A stretch of DNA of 64,000 nt. It comes from Strigamia acuminata (lineage: Eukaryota; Arthropoda; Chilopoda; Geophilomorpha; Linotaeniidae). The position numbers were made by a program, and so were the translations under genes. Numbering within the stretch: the first letter of the stretch is position 1; every line of letters starts with the position of its first letter. The notes beneath the pieces are model-generated. The model did not search any database. It saw nothing but the letters and a program-made list of their open reading frames with translations, and was not told the origin of the DNA. The stretch spans positions 3,061,605 to 3,125,604 of the forward strand of contig OX442321.1 in assembly GCA_949358305.1 (NCBI GenBank). The letters run 5' to 3'. This document shows positions 1 to 11,549 of the stretch, piece by piece.

Positions 1-326
1 GCCCTCGAAGTCACACTGTGCCTGGTGGCCTCAAATGGTATATGCATGCCATTGAGGCTGAGTGGTTTTTAATTAGACAAATTATCCGCTGTTGCGGCTC
101 GCTTGGGCTGGCTACCAATACAGATATACATTTTTCATCGCTTTAACATACCCATAGTCTAAATATAACGCGTATTTGAAAAAAACCCTGCAAAGAAAAA
201 AAAGTTTATTATGACTAAGAAAATAAAAAATTAATTTTAATCAGTTAGCATAGTAGCACTGTACCATCAGTACCATTAATTTATTTACAGGTTAAAAATT
301 CTGGAAACATACAGATCTCTGGCCTA

Positions 327-715
327 TACTCTGTCTCACCATCTCCGTCTGAGTGGCCTATTTTCCATTGACCGAGCCTCATTACTCCTAACTGTGGACT
401 GTGTGCTACCACCAGGAAAAGTAGTTTAGTTTAGTTTTTAATAATTGAAATGATGTAATGTTATTTTTATTTTATAAGAAAATGTTTTTTCAATTCATGA
501 AGTAAAGAGTAATGATGTTTTTATTTCAATATTCATGTTTCTTCAGTTTATTGCTTGCTTTGTTAGGAAAGCAAACAATTTTCTAACAAAAGGTAATCGA
601 TTACAATGTCTACGTTGTAATTCAATTCTGGTGTTTGGGTCTATTTTTTGGATCACTACACTCGTGAAATGGCTCGACCAATGAAAAATAGGCCACTCTT
701 ATGGTGAGACAGAGT
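327..715. mobile_element. MITE-like TIR element, copy in block X
   Basis: The left end tactctgtctcaccat and the right end atggtgagacagagt are inverted, and the similarity runs inward about 45 bp to a shared ggctcgacca-type motif. There is no transposase ORF. The left flank is TA; the right flank has decayed. It is the same family as 2721-3140 and 57,860-58,250. A TA target suggests mobilisation by a Tc1/mariner-type transposase, which is inference. Confidence 0.7.
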
Positions 716-1035
716 CCACCTGCGATCCTTTTGCACCCAAGAAATTTACTTGGGACCCCTGCAAAAGTTAAAATATTTTTGAATTTTTTATTAAAATAAT
801 CATCTAAATCTTTCCGAATCCCAACCGAATCCCATCCGAATTCTACAAATGGAATCTCTGACATGCAGATTGTGATTGTTGTACTCCCTGGATGATCCGG
901 TGTAGTAATTACCAGCTAAAATACATTATTTTAAAATAGCTGCAATATATACTTGCTTGTAATTGGACTGACCGGTCCTGCAAAAAAAATCAAATGTTAG
1001 TAAGTAGTAGAAAATGTTTAACTCCGAGGGAAATT

Positions 1036-1344
1036 TTACCACCACGTAGTGCTAGGTAAATAAAACACACAACATTTTATTCTACCAAATGGACAACAAA
1101 AGCTTATCTTGCCGTAGCATTGATCATCGAAACTACAACTTGAGCAAAAAAAACCTGGATTACTGGTAGAAGAAGGACAATCTAATTAAAAAGATAACAC
1201 AAACTAATCTAACACTTTATATTTTAATAGAAGAAATAAATTCTACTGACCGAGTGTGTTAGCGGTCCAGTGAAATAATGCATGTACGTGCAAGATCACA
1301 AGAAAATTCAAACAAACAAAAATGTTTAAAATATTAACTTTCAT
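1036..1344 (-). CDS. Small secreted WAP-like cysteine-rich protein (2 exons)
   Basis: Exon 1 is 1344-1251, with a signal peptide starting MKVNILNIFVCLNFLVILHV. The donor GTCAGT follows. Exon 2 is 1181-1036 after an ...TTTTTAATTAG acceptor. The phase-1 join gives 79 residues with no stop. Exon 2 carries eight cysteines in the order C, C-x2-C, C, CC, CC (motifs SSCSFDDQC and FCCPFG), a WAP-like core whose last pair is adjacent rather than spaced. The 5' leader resembles that of the plus-strand cluster genes, but its upstream ATG is CTG here. The paralogue at 58,583-58,894 has the same exon structure. The likely role is an extracellular protease inhibitor or antimicrobial-type protein; the function is inferred. 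Confidence 0.72.
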
Positions 1345-1845
1345 TATGATTGAATGTTCTGTACACTTTGCAGCCTCAATCCATTTCTGTAATAAGAGTT
1401 CTTAAAATTGATCAAATATGTTGTTACAAGAAAGAGTAAAATATCATCTCTCATGAATAAACTAAGAATAACAGAAAGAAAATATTTTTATTTGTTATTT
1501 GAGTAATAACGGGATTATTCTGGCTTCATCATACGAATACAAAAGGAGGGTAAAATATCAATAACTGCCAATCTAATGAACAATTAAATATATTCTACAT
1601 TTCAACAGTATTTTGTCTATTTCTTTTGTCATCTAAGTTGTGCCTGTGTTTGAGAGTAAGGCTTTTGTGTCATTGGTGGACACTACAATTGTTTATGTTC
1701 AAGAAAAATCTCACTTCCAAAAAATTTATTTTGGCTAACATAAAGGGCATACATGTAGATACACGATACAAACGTAAATTTAACAATTATAACTCGTTCC
1801 TTAAACCAGATTCAACCACTTTCCTTATTGTTGCTTTCAATTAAG

Positions 1846-1910
1846 TTGAACAGGCAGTGGACAATCACATGGACGTGGACATGTAGGACATTTAGGGCAA
1901 CCAGCAATAA
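1846..1910 (-). pseudogene. Fragment of a Cys-Pro-rich exon
   Basis: On the minus strand this stretch reads as Cys-Pro codons (motif CPKCPTCP) closely matching exon 1 of the gene at 22,529 (around 22,738-22,800). It stops abruptly at the acgt target site of the solo LTR at 1915, and no continuation is visible beyond the LTR. It is a broken relic of a cluster member. Confidence 0.6.
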
Positions 1911-1914
1911 ACGT

Positions 1915-2715
1915 TGTGACGATGATGTTCTCCGCTCAAAATAAGTGTTTTAAGCATAACAAGCAAGTCTATCTTTCCTATACCTGTGAGATAAGCTTGA
2001 CAAATTTAAGTGTGAACTGGGTAAAATAATGAAACCTGTGTTTATCAAAACATAACACATTTATTGATATATAAATATAATCACCGTATGTAGGTTGTCA
2101 TAGGCCCGCAGAATGTGTAGGGGCGCTGTCTGAGCAATCATCAGACAGCTGTTGTCTATGCAATCAACAGACAACCGAAGTAATAGAAAGGACTCAAGAA
2201 AACATATTCAAAATATCTGGTCAAGAGCGAGTGACTTCCTATTGCGAGGAAGTTTATACTCGTGGTGAACAATAGCTTGACCATTGCTCCAAATCCCTCC
2301 AATCACTGGTCACAGTGATGGGATACTCAGGACACATTTCCAGTCCAGGTGGTCAACAGGAACTGGATACACAGGCCATAGCTCTCTGCTAGGTCGGGAC
2401 AGGAACTGGATAGCCAGGGACACTTTTGGATTACGTCCTTTCACTTAATCCGCGGGGGTCCTAGCTTGGTATTTAATCCCTTAAACCTAGTTTTGAGGTA
2501 ACTTGCAAGAGTTACCACAAAACAACACAATATCTATATTTATTTCCATAAATAAAGATAAACTTGCTTCTCTGCCTTAAAGTCACATAAAAGTTGCGTT
2601 TTATGTGGTTTTACATCAAGTGACAAACTCTATTCGAATTTGCCGCTTCGCGTCGTGAGCGCCATCTATTGGCGCAATTGTCGTTATATCAATGGGAGAC
2701 TGCGTGATTGTCACA
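1915..2715 (-). mobile_element. Solo LTR with internal deletion, same family as the element at 3178
   Basis: It starts TGTGACGATG, ends GATTGTCACA and is flanked by a 4-bp acgt duplication (1911-1914 and 2716-2719). It is the reverse complement of the LTR at 3178-4864 but lacks about 860 bp. The two sides of the deletion both carry ACGG in the full LTR, suggesting a microhomology deletion. Confidence 0.75.
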
Positions 2716-2720
2716 ACGTA

Positions 2721-3140
2721 TACTCTGGCTCACTGTTAGAGGGAAACCAGTTCCTATTGGTCGAGCCTGTTTACTCATAACTGTTACCTGTATGCTTTCA
2801 CTAGGAAAAGTAGTTTTGTTGTGGTTTCAATTAGTTTGATTATTTTAGATGTTTGAACTGATGTAAAATGATTAATATTTAATAATAAAATGTTTTTAAA
2901 AGTCTGGAAGGAATGTTTTAAGCTGTTACTTTTTCAAAATTCATGATTATTAAGTTCGCTCAGTTTATTGGTTGCTATGTCAAGCTGGTTTTGAAATTTA
3001 TGATCGATTGTTCTGTCTGGACACAAAATGGCTTCCCGTAACTCGAGCGTTTGTATTTTGGCTTACTTTTATGTAGCCCTAGACCCGTGAATAGGCTCGA
3101 CCAGTAGGAACTGGTCTCCCTCTAACAGTGAGCCAGAGTA
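2721..3140. mobile_element. MITE-like TIR element with TA target duplication
   Basis: The ends TACTCTGGCTCACTG and CAGTGAGCCAGAGTA are perfect inverts, flanked by TA at 2719-2720 and 3141-3142. The TIR similarity extends about 45 bp. There is no coding capacity. It lies between the solo LTR and the full LTR element, so it sits at the centre of an apparent large inverted repeat formed by those two LTR copies. Confidence 0.8.
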
Positions 3141-3177
3141 TAACAGCGACACATCAGCCACTATTTAAAATAAGAGT

Positions 3178-4864
3178 TATGACAAACATGCAGTCGCTCA
3201 TCGATATAACGACAATTTCGCCGATAGATGGCGCTGACGACCAAAAGCGGCAAATTCGAATAGAATTTGTCACTTGACGTAAAACCACATAAAATGCAAC
3301 TTTTATGTGATTTTAAGACAGAGAATCGAGTTTATCTTATATTTATGGAAATAAATACAGATATTATGTTGTTTTGTGGTAACTCTGCAAAGTTACCTCA
3401 AAACTAGGTTTAGGGGATTAAATCTCCCCCTCGCACCTGCTCCAAGCGTGGACCCCCGCGGATCAAGTTGAAAGACTTAATCCAAAAGTGTTCCTCGCTA
3501 TCCAGTTCCTGTCCCGACCTAGCAGAGAGCTATGGTTTGTCTTGTTGACCACCTGGACTGAAAATGTGTCCTGAGTATCCCATCACCTGGACCAGTGATT
3601 GGGGGGATTTGCAGGACCATTGCTCTCATTGGAGCAATGGCCAAGCTATTGTTTTCCCCGAGTATATACTTCCTCGCAACAGGAAGTAGCTCGCTCTTGA
3701 CCAGATATTTGACTATATGTTTTCTTGAGCCCATTCTACTACTCCGGTTGTCATGTTGATTGCGCAGACACTTGCTTGTCTGTTGATTGCGCAGTCAATG
3801 CCCCTTATACTGCGGGCCTATGACAACCTACATACGGCGTACACTTGACGTGGAGATGGGTGATATGATGCCTCCATGTCCGGGTGCCCGATGACGGCTG
3901 TGTGGCCGTGAGGAGATCAGGTCGCGGCGATGAGTAGTAAGAATCCCGTCGGGCCGGATATAATTCAACAAGTGTTCCACAAGGCCTGCCAGTTACAGTA
4001 AACCACGGCTGCCGAACAGCGTGTCGAAAATGTAACATTAGGGTTGAAATAACTAAACTCGGAAAAGTTTAGTTAGATTAAATCCCCAGCTAGTTTATGT
4101 CACAACTCAACATTGTGCATAAACACGGATACTTCTTCCAGAACTGTACAAAACTGAAGACTAGCTACATTAGCATTTACTTGCCAGTAAATGTGTAGCT
4201 AAATTGCCAACTTTATGTAAGCAGAATTATTACGAGTATTTACTGAAAAGTAATACTCTAATAAATGCATCCATTGCACGGAACCAGAAGTTATGATTGT
4301 GAACTCGCAACAGTTTACTCTCGTATGAAGAACCAATTTGACGTATCACACCAATTATAACTGTCTTAAAACATTTATAAGAGGTCAATTGGTAAATGGC
4401 TCTCACAAGCCATTTAAACCAATAACCGCCCCAAGTTTGTGGCGATGCAGATACAGTCAACCGGAAGTCCTCGGATACTAACCTTTTCATTACAGATTCG
4501 AACCAGGACCAAATAATCAACCGATTCAGACGACATCTTACCGGGACGAAGCCGATTGATATTATTATAGCGCCGCACAGGCAACTATATGTATAGTTTA
4601 ATCGAGAATTCCTTCGGCCATTTGTCGGCATAGTTATTGTGTAACTATATTTTATGCAAATTGATTAATATAATCACTTCACGGTGATTATATTTAGATA
4701 TCAATAAATATGTTATGTCTTGATAACCACCGGTTTCATTATTTTACCCAGTTCACACTTTAGGTTTGTTAACTTATCTCTCAACTACTAGAATTGATAG
4801 ACTTGCTTGTTATGCCAAAATACACATTTTGAGCGGATAGCGTCATCGAAAGGTCATCGTCACA
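3178..4864 (+). repeat. 5' LTR of the 3.2-13.3 kb element
   Basis: It runs from TATGACAAAC to CATCGTCACA. The first TG is TA in both direct LTRs, while the solo copy at 1915-2715 retains TG. It contains no convincing ORF; open frames inside it are not shared coding sequence. Confidence 0.85.
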
Positions 4865-4866
4865 CG

Positions 4867-4884
4867 TGGAGGTTCCACCGAGAT
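4867..4884 (+). promoter_or_regulatory. Primer binding site, tRNA-Gln
   Basis: TGGAGGTTCCACCGAGAT is complementary to the 3' end of eukaryotic tRNA-Gln including CCA. It is separated from the LTR end by the dinucleotide CG, the same spacing seen in the Gypsy element at 43,262. Confidence 0.85.
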
Positions 4885-6179
4885 AGGTTGCAAGCTAAAA
4901 GTGAACTTAGGTAAAATTTTGAATTTTGACATTTTTGTTGTAATTTTTCTTTACCAAGAAAATTATGGCTGAGTTGTAATTTTCCTAACCAGAAAATTAT
5001 AACTAAATGTCCGCGTTGTAAATTTTCTTGCAAAAGAAATTTATAACCGTTTGGTTCGTGTTGTGATTTTCTTTAACGAGAAAATTACGACTATTTATTT
5101 GTTTGTTGTATTTTCTCTCGAAAAAGAAAAATATAATTTCAAATTTCACAGTGTTGATAATATTTTAATCAAAATATTATTTGAATACTGTCTCCCGAGT
5201 CTAGTTGCATTTTTCTTGCAAGAAGGTGTAACAAATAGACTACCGTACGTTATTTATTATTTTGCGAGAAATATAAATAAATGTGCCAGACGTTTGTTGG
5301 ATCATTTCTTTTGAATAAAAAGTTTTTGACTCTCGAAAACAAACAGAAGTTTCTACAACTCGAAGAATTTACGATGCTGTTCATTGTTAAAGTTATTTCT
5401 AATCAAAATGCTTGAACTTTAACTTTTTGAAAGAAAAGTTAACGACACTTGGATGGTAGTCTGAAAAGGTCATATTATCTCACCAAAAATGTGGCTAATG
5501 GTAGTATTTTGTGATTATTTCCCGAAAGGAAATAAAAACAATTTTCTCTTTACAAAGAGACTGGAGATTGTCAAGCAGCTGTGGAGAATGGGCGATTTTG
5601 ACTTGTCTTAAAAAACAGGTTAATCTTGCTGACAAGAATGGCAAAGTTCAAATTCTCGAAAAAGAATTTGGACCAAAACTCAGTGGGTGGCATATCCAAA
5701 AAAGGAAATGCATTGTTGGGTGATGAATGAGTGACACACGTCAAATGTGTCATTTTTTCATTCGTCCAATCCCACTGAACGGATTAACCCCCAAAATCCA
5801 TTTTTTGGGAAGTGTGAAGACCACTTGCATTCTTGCATCCACACCGACTGGACGTCTCTTGACCACCATTTTGGACCGTGACCACCTTGTTCGTTTGGAC
5901 CATTTTGCATCCGAAAAAGCCGTAAAGTTAAGTGTAATTTTGTTAAAACAGTGTAGTTTAAAGCGCACCTTCCTAAGCGCTAGTTTAGTATACAAAGTGT
6001 ATTTCATTTTTGTAGTTAAGTGTGTTTTGCCCACACTAAGTTTAAAGAATCAGTTGTACTATTCTTTCTCTAGTTTTAATTTAGGCGTGACTGTTTCTCC
6101 GCGCTAGTTGTTGTATTAAAATCCTTCGTACTCCAATCTATTTTTTGGGCGTTATTTTCTTGTTGTTTTTCGTGTACCC

Positions 6180-6365
6180 CACAGTACACGTTTTAACACC
6201 AAACCTATCGCCAATTTTTGTTGTTGTTCGATTTTGTCGGTTACGTACTAAACGGTACGTAATCTCACACCGAACCTATCGCCAATTTTTGTTGTTGTTC
6301 GATTTTGTCGGTTACGTACTAAACGGTACGTAATCTCACACCGAATCTATCGCCGATTTTTTTTG
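6180..6365 (+). repeat. Short tandem repeat, about 76-bp unit
   Basis: About two and a half copies of a unit containing cgattttgtcggttacgtac and aacctatcgccaattttt lie just upstream of the gag-like ORF. Confidence 0.7.
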
Positions 6366-6405
6366 AAGTTCACCCTGTATCTGTTAATTTTGAATAAAAA
6401 TTACC

Positions 6406-7194
6406 ATGACACACCGACACGATTTGTTCGCGACGATGAATCAGGAGGAGGAGAACAGGTCTCACAACCCATTCACTCCACGCGTAGACGAACGCACGCT
6501 ACGAGACGACGAAGAATTACAGGCGTATTGTTGCCATTTCAATTTGGACATACGATCCTTCAATTCGCTGGCCGAAACTAAGCAGTTCACGGCCCGTAAC
6601 CAGCAACCCGGAAGTTCGTCAGATCGCTCCGCTCAGTCAGCGGACGGTTTGGAACTGAACCACGGAGGTATTAACGGAAGACCGCCAGCAACTTAGAAGA
6701 AGTCGCGTGGGCCGCCACGCGCTCCAATGCCATTACCCGTAGATAAATCGTCTTCACCGAGACGAGAACGAACTTCGGCGCCACGTGCATCGACTCCAAA
6801 GTCCCACGAGGCTCCGTCGACTGAACGTACGGATGTGCAGCAACCCCGAGTCGGTACACCGATCCGACAGGACCAACGAACTTCACTTGTAGCGAATAAT
6901 TCGAGGGCAGAGTTGCGAAACTCCACTCCCGAACGACGTACGTATTCGACTTCACCAAGACGGCTTGTTCCTCCACCTCCACCGGTGGTCGAACTATCGC
7001 TGATGTTTGAATTTGCACTGTTCATATTTAATTTTGAACAAAAATTATTATGGCAAAACCGACGCGATTTATTCGAAGCAAGAAAACAAGGGGAAAAGAA
7101 TTTATCTAACAATAAATCTAACCCTGAGCGTTTGGACATTGTAATAAGTGATCGCGAACGATTTGGAAGTTTTATGGTAGTCACTTCCAGTTAG
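6406..7194 (+). pseudogene. Gag-like remnant with an in-frame stop
   Basis: One frame is open for about 262 codons apart from a single TAG at 6694. The product is hydrophilic and rich in Ser, Pro and Arg (for example SPRRLVPPPPP near 6955). No zinc knuckle, protease or RT motif is present. Its place after the primer site and leader suggests a gag relic. A real function would need readthrough, which I cannot judge. Confidence 0.4.
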
Positions 7195-9427
7195 ATGTGA
7201 CACCATTTTTCAGCATCAAGAAAAAGCGAGATTGTAGAGTTTATTTTCCTACAAGAAAATAAACCTAATTAAACTGTATTTCCACAAATATTCCCTTGAG
7301 ATATTTTTGCAAAAAATATTTTAAGAAAAATCAAGAAATAAGAATTCAAGGGTTACTTTTTATACAAAAAAATTAACCATGGAACTTTGCAGCGGTTTTG
7401 TTACTTAATATTTTGGTAGAAATATTAATGTAGAATTCTCACTAGTTTATAACTTCAAGAGTTATTTAGCCAGGGGAAAACCGTAAATTTGGAGTTAATA
7501 AATTTCAAAAGTTTAATTCTCGAAAAAGATTAAGCTAAGGAAATATTACTCAGATGTTGGAAAATTATTTTTGAGGGCGTACTGTCGCCATTTTAGTTTA
7601 GACCGACGTTTTGTGTTTTAATTTTTCTCTAACAAGAAAATTATAACCAACGTTTTGATGTTTTAATTTTTCTTTAACAAGAAATTTAGAACCACTGTTT
7701 TGTTTGTTGTATTTTCTCTTTGACAAGAAAAATATGATGACAATTCACCGTGTTGTTATTATTTCCATTCGAAATATTAATTAAACACTGCCACGAATTT
7801 ATTCGTAACAACCGTCTAGTTGCATTTTTTGCACAAAAAATGTAATAATTAGGCTACCGTACTTTATTTATTATTTCGCGAGAAATATAAATAAATTGAA
7901 GATTTTCTTGAGTCAATTTCTTTTGAATAAAAAGTTTGACTAAGAAAGCCAACTGAAGATTCTACAACTTGGATAGAAGTTGGAAAACTCATATTTGAGC
8001 ATTTTGACATTTTGTGTTGTAATTTTTCTTTCGCGAGAAAATTATAACCATTGTTTGTTGTTGTATTTTCTCTTTTACAAGAAAAATATAACTACAACAC
8101 CACTGTGTTATTATTATTTCTAATCGAAATATTAATCAAACTTCTTCCTGTCAAATTTATTCACATTAACTAAGACTTAACGTGAAATCAACTTTTTGGT
8201 AAGGTGGAGTTTTTCGAAGTTTGTGCTCTTTCTCCCTCTAGGAGCAAACGATTTCACAAACTGGAGGAAATTCTTTTTACAAGAAAGTTGATACAAATTT
8301 GATTCTGGTTCAAAGTAGAGTTTTTTTTCGAAGTTTGTACTCTTTCTCCCTCTAGGAGCAAACGACTCACAAACTAGAGGAAATTCTCTTTAAAACCAGG
8401 GAAATATAGCTGCCAGATCACCATGTTATTATTATTTCTAATCAAAATAATAATTAACCATTGTTCCCGGAATTATTCGTATTGATTAGAAACTACCGTA
8501 CTTTATTTATTATTTCGCAAGAAATAAAAGTAAAATTGAAGAGTCATTTTTTTTTTTTTGAATAAAAATTATTATGACGCACCGACAAGATTTGTTGGAA
8601 ACAATGGAAACTTAGAGGGAACCCCAGCAAAGGGGGATGAATGACTAAGTTGACCCCAAAAGGTCACTTTTCATCCACCCAACCTTCAACCTTTTTATAA
8701 TGTTTTCTCTCACAAGAAACATTTTAAGAATCAAAACAACGTTTTGTTAATCAGGAATGTGATTAATAAAAATGTGGAAATAAGGTCTGACTTTAGTATT
8801 TCGACAGAAGTACTAAAGACAACAAAACGATAATTTTCTCCCGAAAATTTTGGGAATTAAATTTTTTATGTTTATTTTGTTGAAAATTAAACTAAGAAGT
8901 TTAACTGAGTTTCATTTTTGATATTTCTACAGAATCTGATAATTCTGAAGAAAAAGGGGGAAGGGGTAAAGAATGAAACTCTTTATAACCCTTTCTCAAA
9001 AAATTTGGAAATAAAGAGGTGTATATAAGAATGAAACTTTTTATAACACTTAAAATAAATCTACTGGAAATGAATTATGCTCTAGTTTCTCAAAAAATCT
9101 AGAAATAATTTTTCAGGTTTGCTTTTCTACTGAAAATCAGACTTACTTGTAAGCAAGTTGACAAGGTTTCTTTTTAATATTTCCAATAGAAATATTAGAA
9201 GTAACAAAAACAACGGCAAATTTTCTATCCATAAAGTTTGTTTGTCATCTTGCAAATGCCAGACAATGTGAAGAAATACAAACTCCCTGAGGACGCGAGA
9301 ACAATTAACCGTCAGACAGACACCTACCGTCGCCTGAGGTGCAGTCATTCGAAGAATGGAGCAAAAGGGGGAAAAACTTCAACTGGACAGTTACATTTTC
9401 TCCTCCCAAGAAAACATCAAACTGCAA

Positions 9428-11080
9428 ATTAGAAGATTTATTTCTTGTGTTTACTTTCTTTTCTGAGAAATAAACTAAGAAATTTGACCAGATTTCCTTT
9501 TAGTATTTTTAATCGAAAATATTAAAAGAAATGAAACAGCAATTTTCTCACGAAAGTTTGAAGATTAATTTCTTGTGTTTACTTTCTTTTATGAGAAATA
9601 AACTAAGAAATTTGACCAGGTTTCTTTTTAATATTTTTAATCGAAATATTAAAAGAAATGAAAACAGCAAATTTTCTTTTGAAAATTAGAAGATTAATTT
9701 CTTGTGTTTACTTTCTTTTATGAGAAATAAACTAAGAAATTTGACCAGATTTCCTTTTAGTATTTTTAATCGAAAATATTAAAAGAAATGAAACAGCAAT
9801 TTTCTCACGAAAATTTGAAGATTAATTTCTTGTGTTTACTTTCTTTTATGAGAAATAAACTAAGAAATTTGACCAGATTTCCTTTTAGTATTTTTAATCG
9901 AAAATATTAAAAGAAAGGAAACAGCAAATTTTCTTTTGAAAATTAGAAGACTAATTTCTTGTGTTTACTTTCTTTTCTGAGAAATAAACTAAGAAATTTG
10001 ACCAGATTTCCTTTTAGTATTTTTAATCGAAAATATTAAAAGAAAGGAAACAGCAAATTTTCTTTTAAAAATTAGAAGATTAATTTCTTGTGTTTACTTT
10101 CTTTGTGAGAAATAAACTAAGAAATTTGACCAGGTTTCTTTTTAATATTTTTAATCGAAATATTAAAAGAAAGGAAACAGCAAATTTTCTTTTGAAAATT
10201 AGAAGATTAATTTCTTGTGTTTACTTTCTTTTATGAGAAATAAACTAAGAAATTTGACCAGATTTCCTTTTAGTATTTTTAATCGAAAATATTAAAAGAA
10301 ATGAAAACAGCAAATTTTCTTTTGAAAATTAGAAGATTAATTTCTTGTGTTTACTTTCTTTTATGAGAAATAAACTAAGAAATTTGACCAGATTTCCTTT
10401 TAGTATTTTTAATCGAAAATATTAAAAGAAATGAAACAGCAATTTTCTCACGAAAATTTGAAGATTAATTTCTTGTGTTTACTTTCTTTTATGAGAAATA
10501 AACTAAGAAATTTGACCAGATTTCCTTTTAGTATTTTTAATCGAAAATATTAAAAGAAAGGAAACAGCAAATTTTCTTTTGAAAATTAGAAGACTAATTT
10601 CTTGTGTTTACTTTCTTTTCTGAGAAATAAACTAAGAAATTTGACCAGATTTCCTTTTAGTATTTTTAATCGAAAATATTAAAAGAAAGGAAACAGCAAA
10701 TTTTCTTTTGAAAATTAGAAGATTAATTTCTTGTGTTTACTTTCTTTGTGAGAAATAAACTAAGAAATTTGACCAGGTTTCTTTTTAATATTTTTAATCG
10801 AAATATTAAAAGAAAGGAAACAGCAAATTTTCTTTTGAAAATTAGAAGATTAATTTCTTGTGTTTACTTTCTTTTATGAGAAATAAACTAAGAAATTTGA
10901 CCAGATTTCCTTTTAATATTTTTAATTGAAATATTAAAAGAAATGAAACAGCAAATTTTCTTTTGAAAATTAGAAGATTAATTTCTTGTGTTTACTTTCT
11001 TTTCTGAGAAATAAACTAAGAAATTTGACCAGGTTTCTTTTTAATATTTTTAATCGAAATATTAAAAGAAATGAAACATC
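9428..11080 (+). repeat. Tandem array, about 126-bp unit, about 13 copies
   Basis: Each unit contains ttaatttcttgtgtttactt, gagaaataaactaagaaatt, ttgaccag and a ttttaatcgaaaatatt stem. Units alternate between variants (ccaggtttc or ccagatttcc; tttctcacg or tttcttttg), so a higher-order repeat of two or more units was probably amplified. It lies entirely inside the LTR element. Confidence 0.85.
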
Positions 11081-11537
11081 CGTTTGAACATTTACTAATG
11101 ATTGTAAAAAATTATTATTAATTTTTTTGAATGTCGACTTGATGATTGATCTCAAAGAATAAAACGGATTTTTGAACATTTATTAATAATCTTAAAATTA
11201 TTAAGAATATTCTAAAGACGTGATTTAATTTATATTTTGTACAAAATATATTATTAAATACTTTCGATGCCAGTTTTCACGATTGGTTGTTTTTCTGAAT
11301 TTGTATAAATTCAGGAAAACAATTCACTCCGAAGTCACCCGAACGGTTAATGATTGAATAAATTATTAATGGTCAAAAATATAATTTGAAATGAATAACC
11401 TCGCTCATTATTATATTTGCAAATGTTAGGCATCTTGTATAAAGATAAATGATGTTTGCTGATCCACGATGAACAGTGTCGTATATCGAGACGATTATAG
11501 GCAGAATCACGTGTAATTATTTACATAATTTCAGTGA

Positions 11538-11549
11538 TTAAGGGGGACG
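11538..11549 (+). promoter_or_regulatory. Polypurine tract before the 3' LTR
   Basis: AAGGGGGACG abuts the LTR start. The Gypsy element at 43,262 has a similar GGGAGGGACG at the same place, which helps fix both LTR boundaries. Confidence 0.75.

Larger units (their letters stand above)
1..1500. repeat. Segmental duplication block X, copy 1
   Basis: The window opens inside a block that recurs at about 57,515-59,100 in the same orientation. The copies share the opening gccctc(g/a)aagtcacac, an embedded MITE, and a small minus-strand WAP-like gene. They differ by scattered substitutions and short indels, so this is an old duplication. Outside the gene and the MITE I see only AT-rich non-coding sequence. 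Confidence 0.85.
4885..9427 (+). other. Repetitive internal leader of the LARD-like element
   Basis: AT-rich, with many diverged copies of short blocks built on a ttgtaatttttct...aagaaaattat hairpin-like theme. A start-like context, aataaaaattayyATG followed by codons resembling MTHRHDLF, appears near 6406, 7050 and 8575, so a leader-plus-start segment seems to have been duplicated in series. Apart from the gag-like stretch at 6406-7194 I see no coding sequence. Confidence 0.6.

Noticed and set aside
4230-4631. 133-codon frame inside the LTR (and the similar one at 12,648-13,026)
   Set aside because: The frames are not conserved between the two LTR copies; indels break them.
1911-4864. One large TIR transposon formed by inverted copies at 1.9 and 3.2-4.9 kb
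   Set aside because: Each copy has its own target duplication and the right copy has a PBS and a direct-repeat partner at 11,550; they are LTRs in opposite orientation with a MITE between.
5727-6107. 126-codon ORF and its antisense in the LARD interior
   Set aside because: Low complexity, no shared start context or domain, within repetitive leader sequence.
9428-11080. CRISPR-like array
   Set aside because: Contiguous 126-bp units without unique spacers, in eukaryotic LTR-element DNA, no cas genes.
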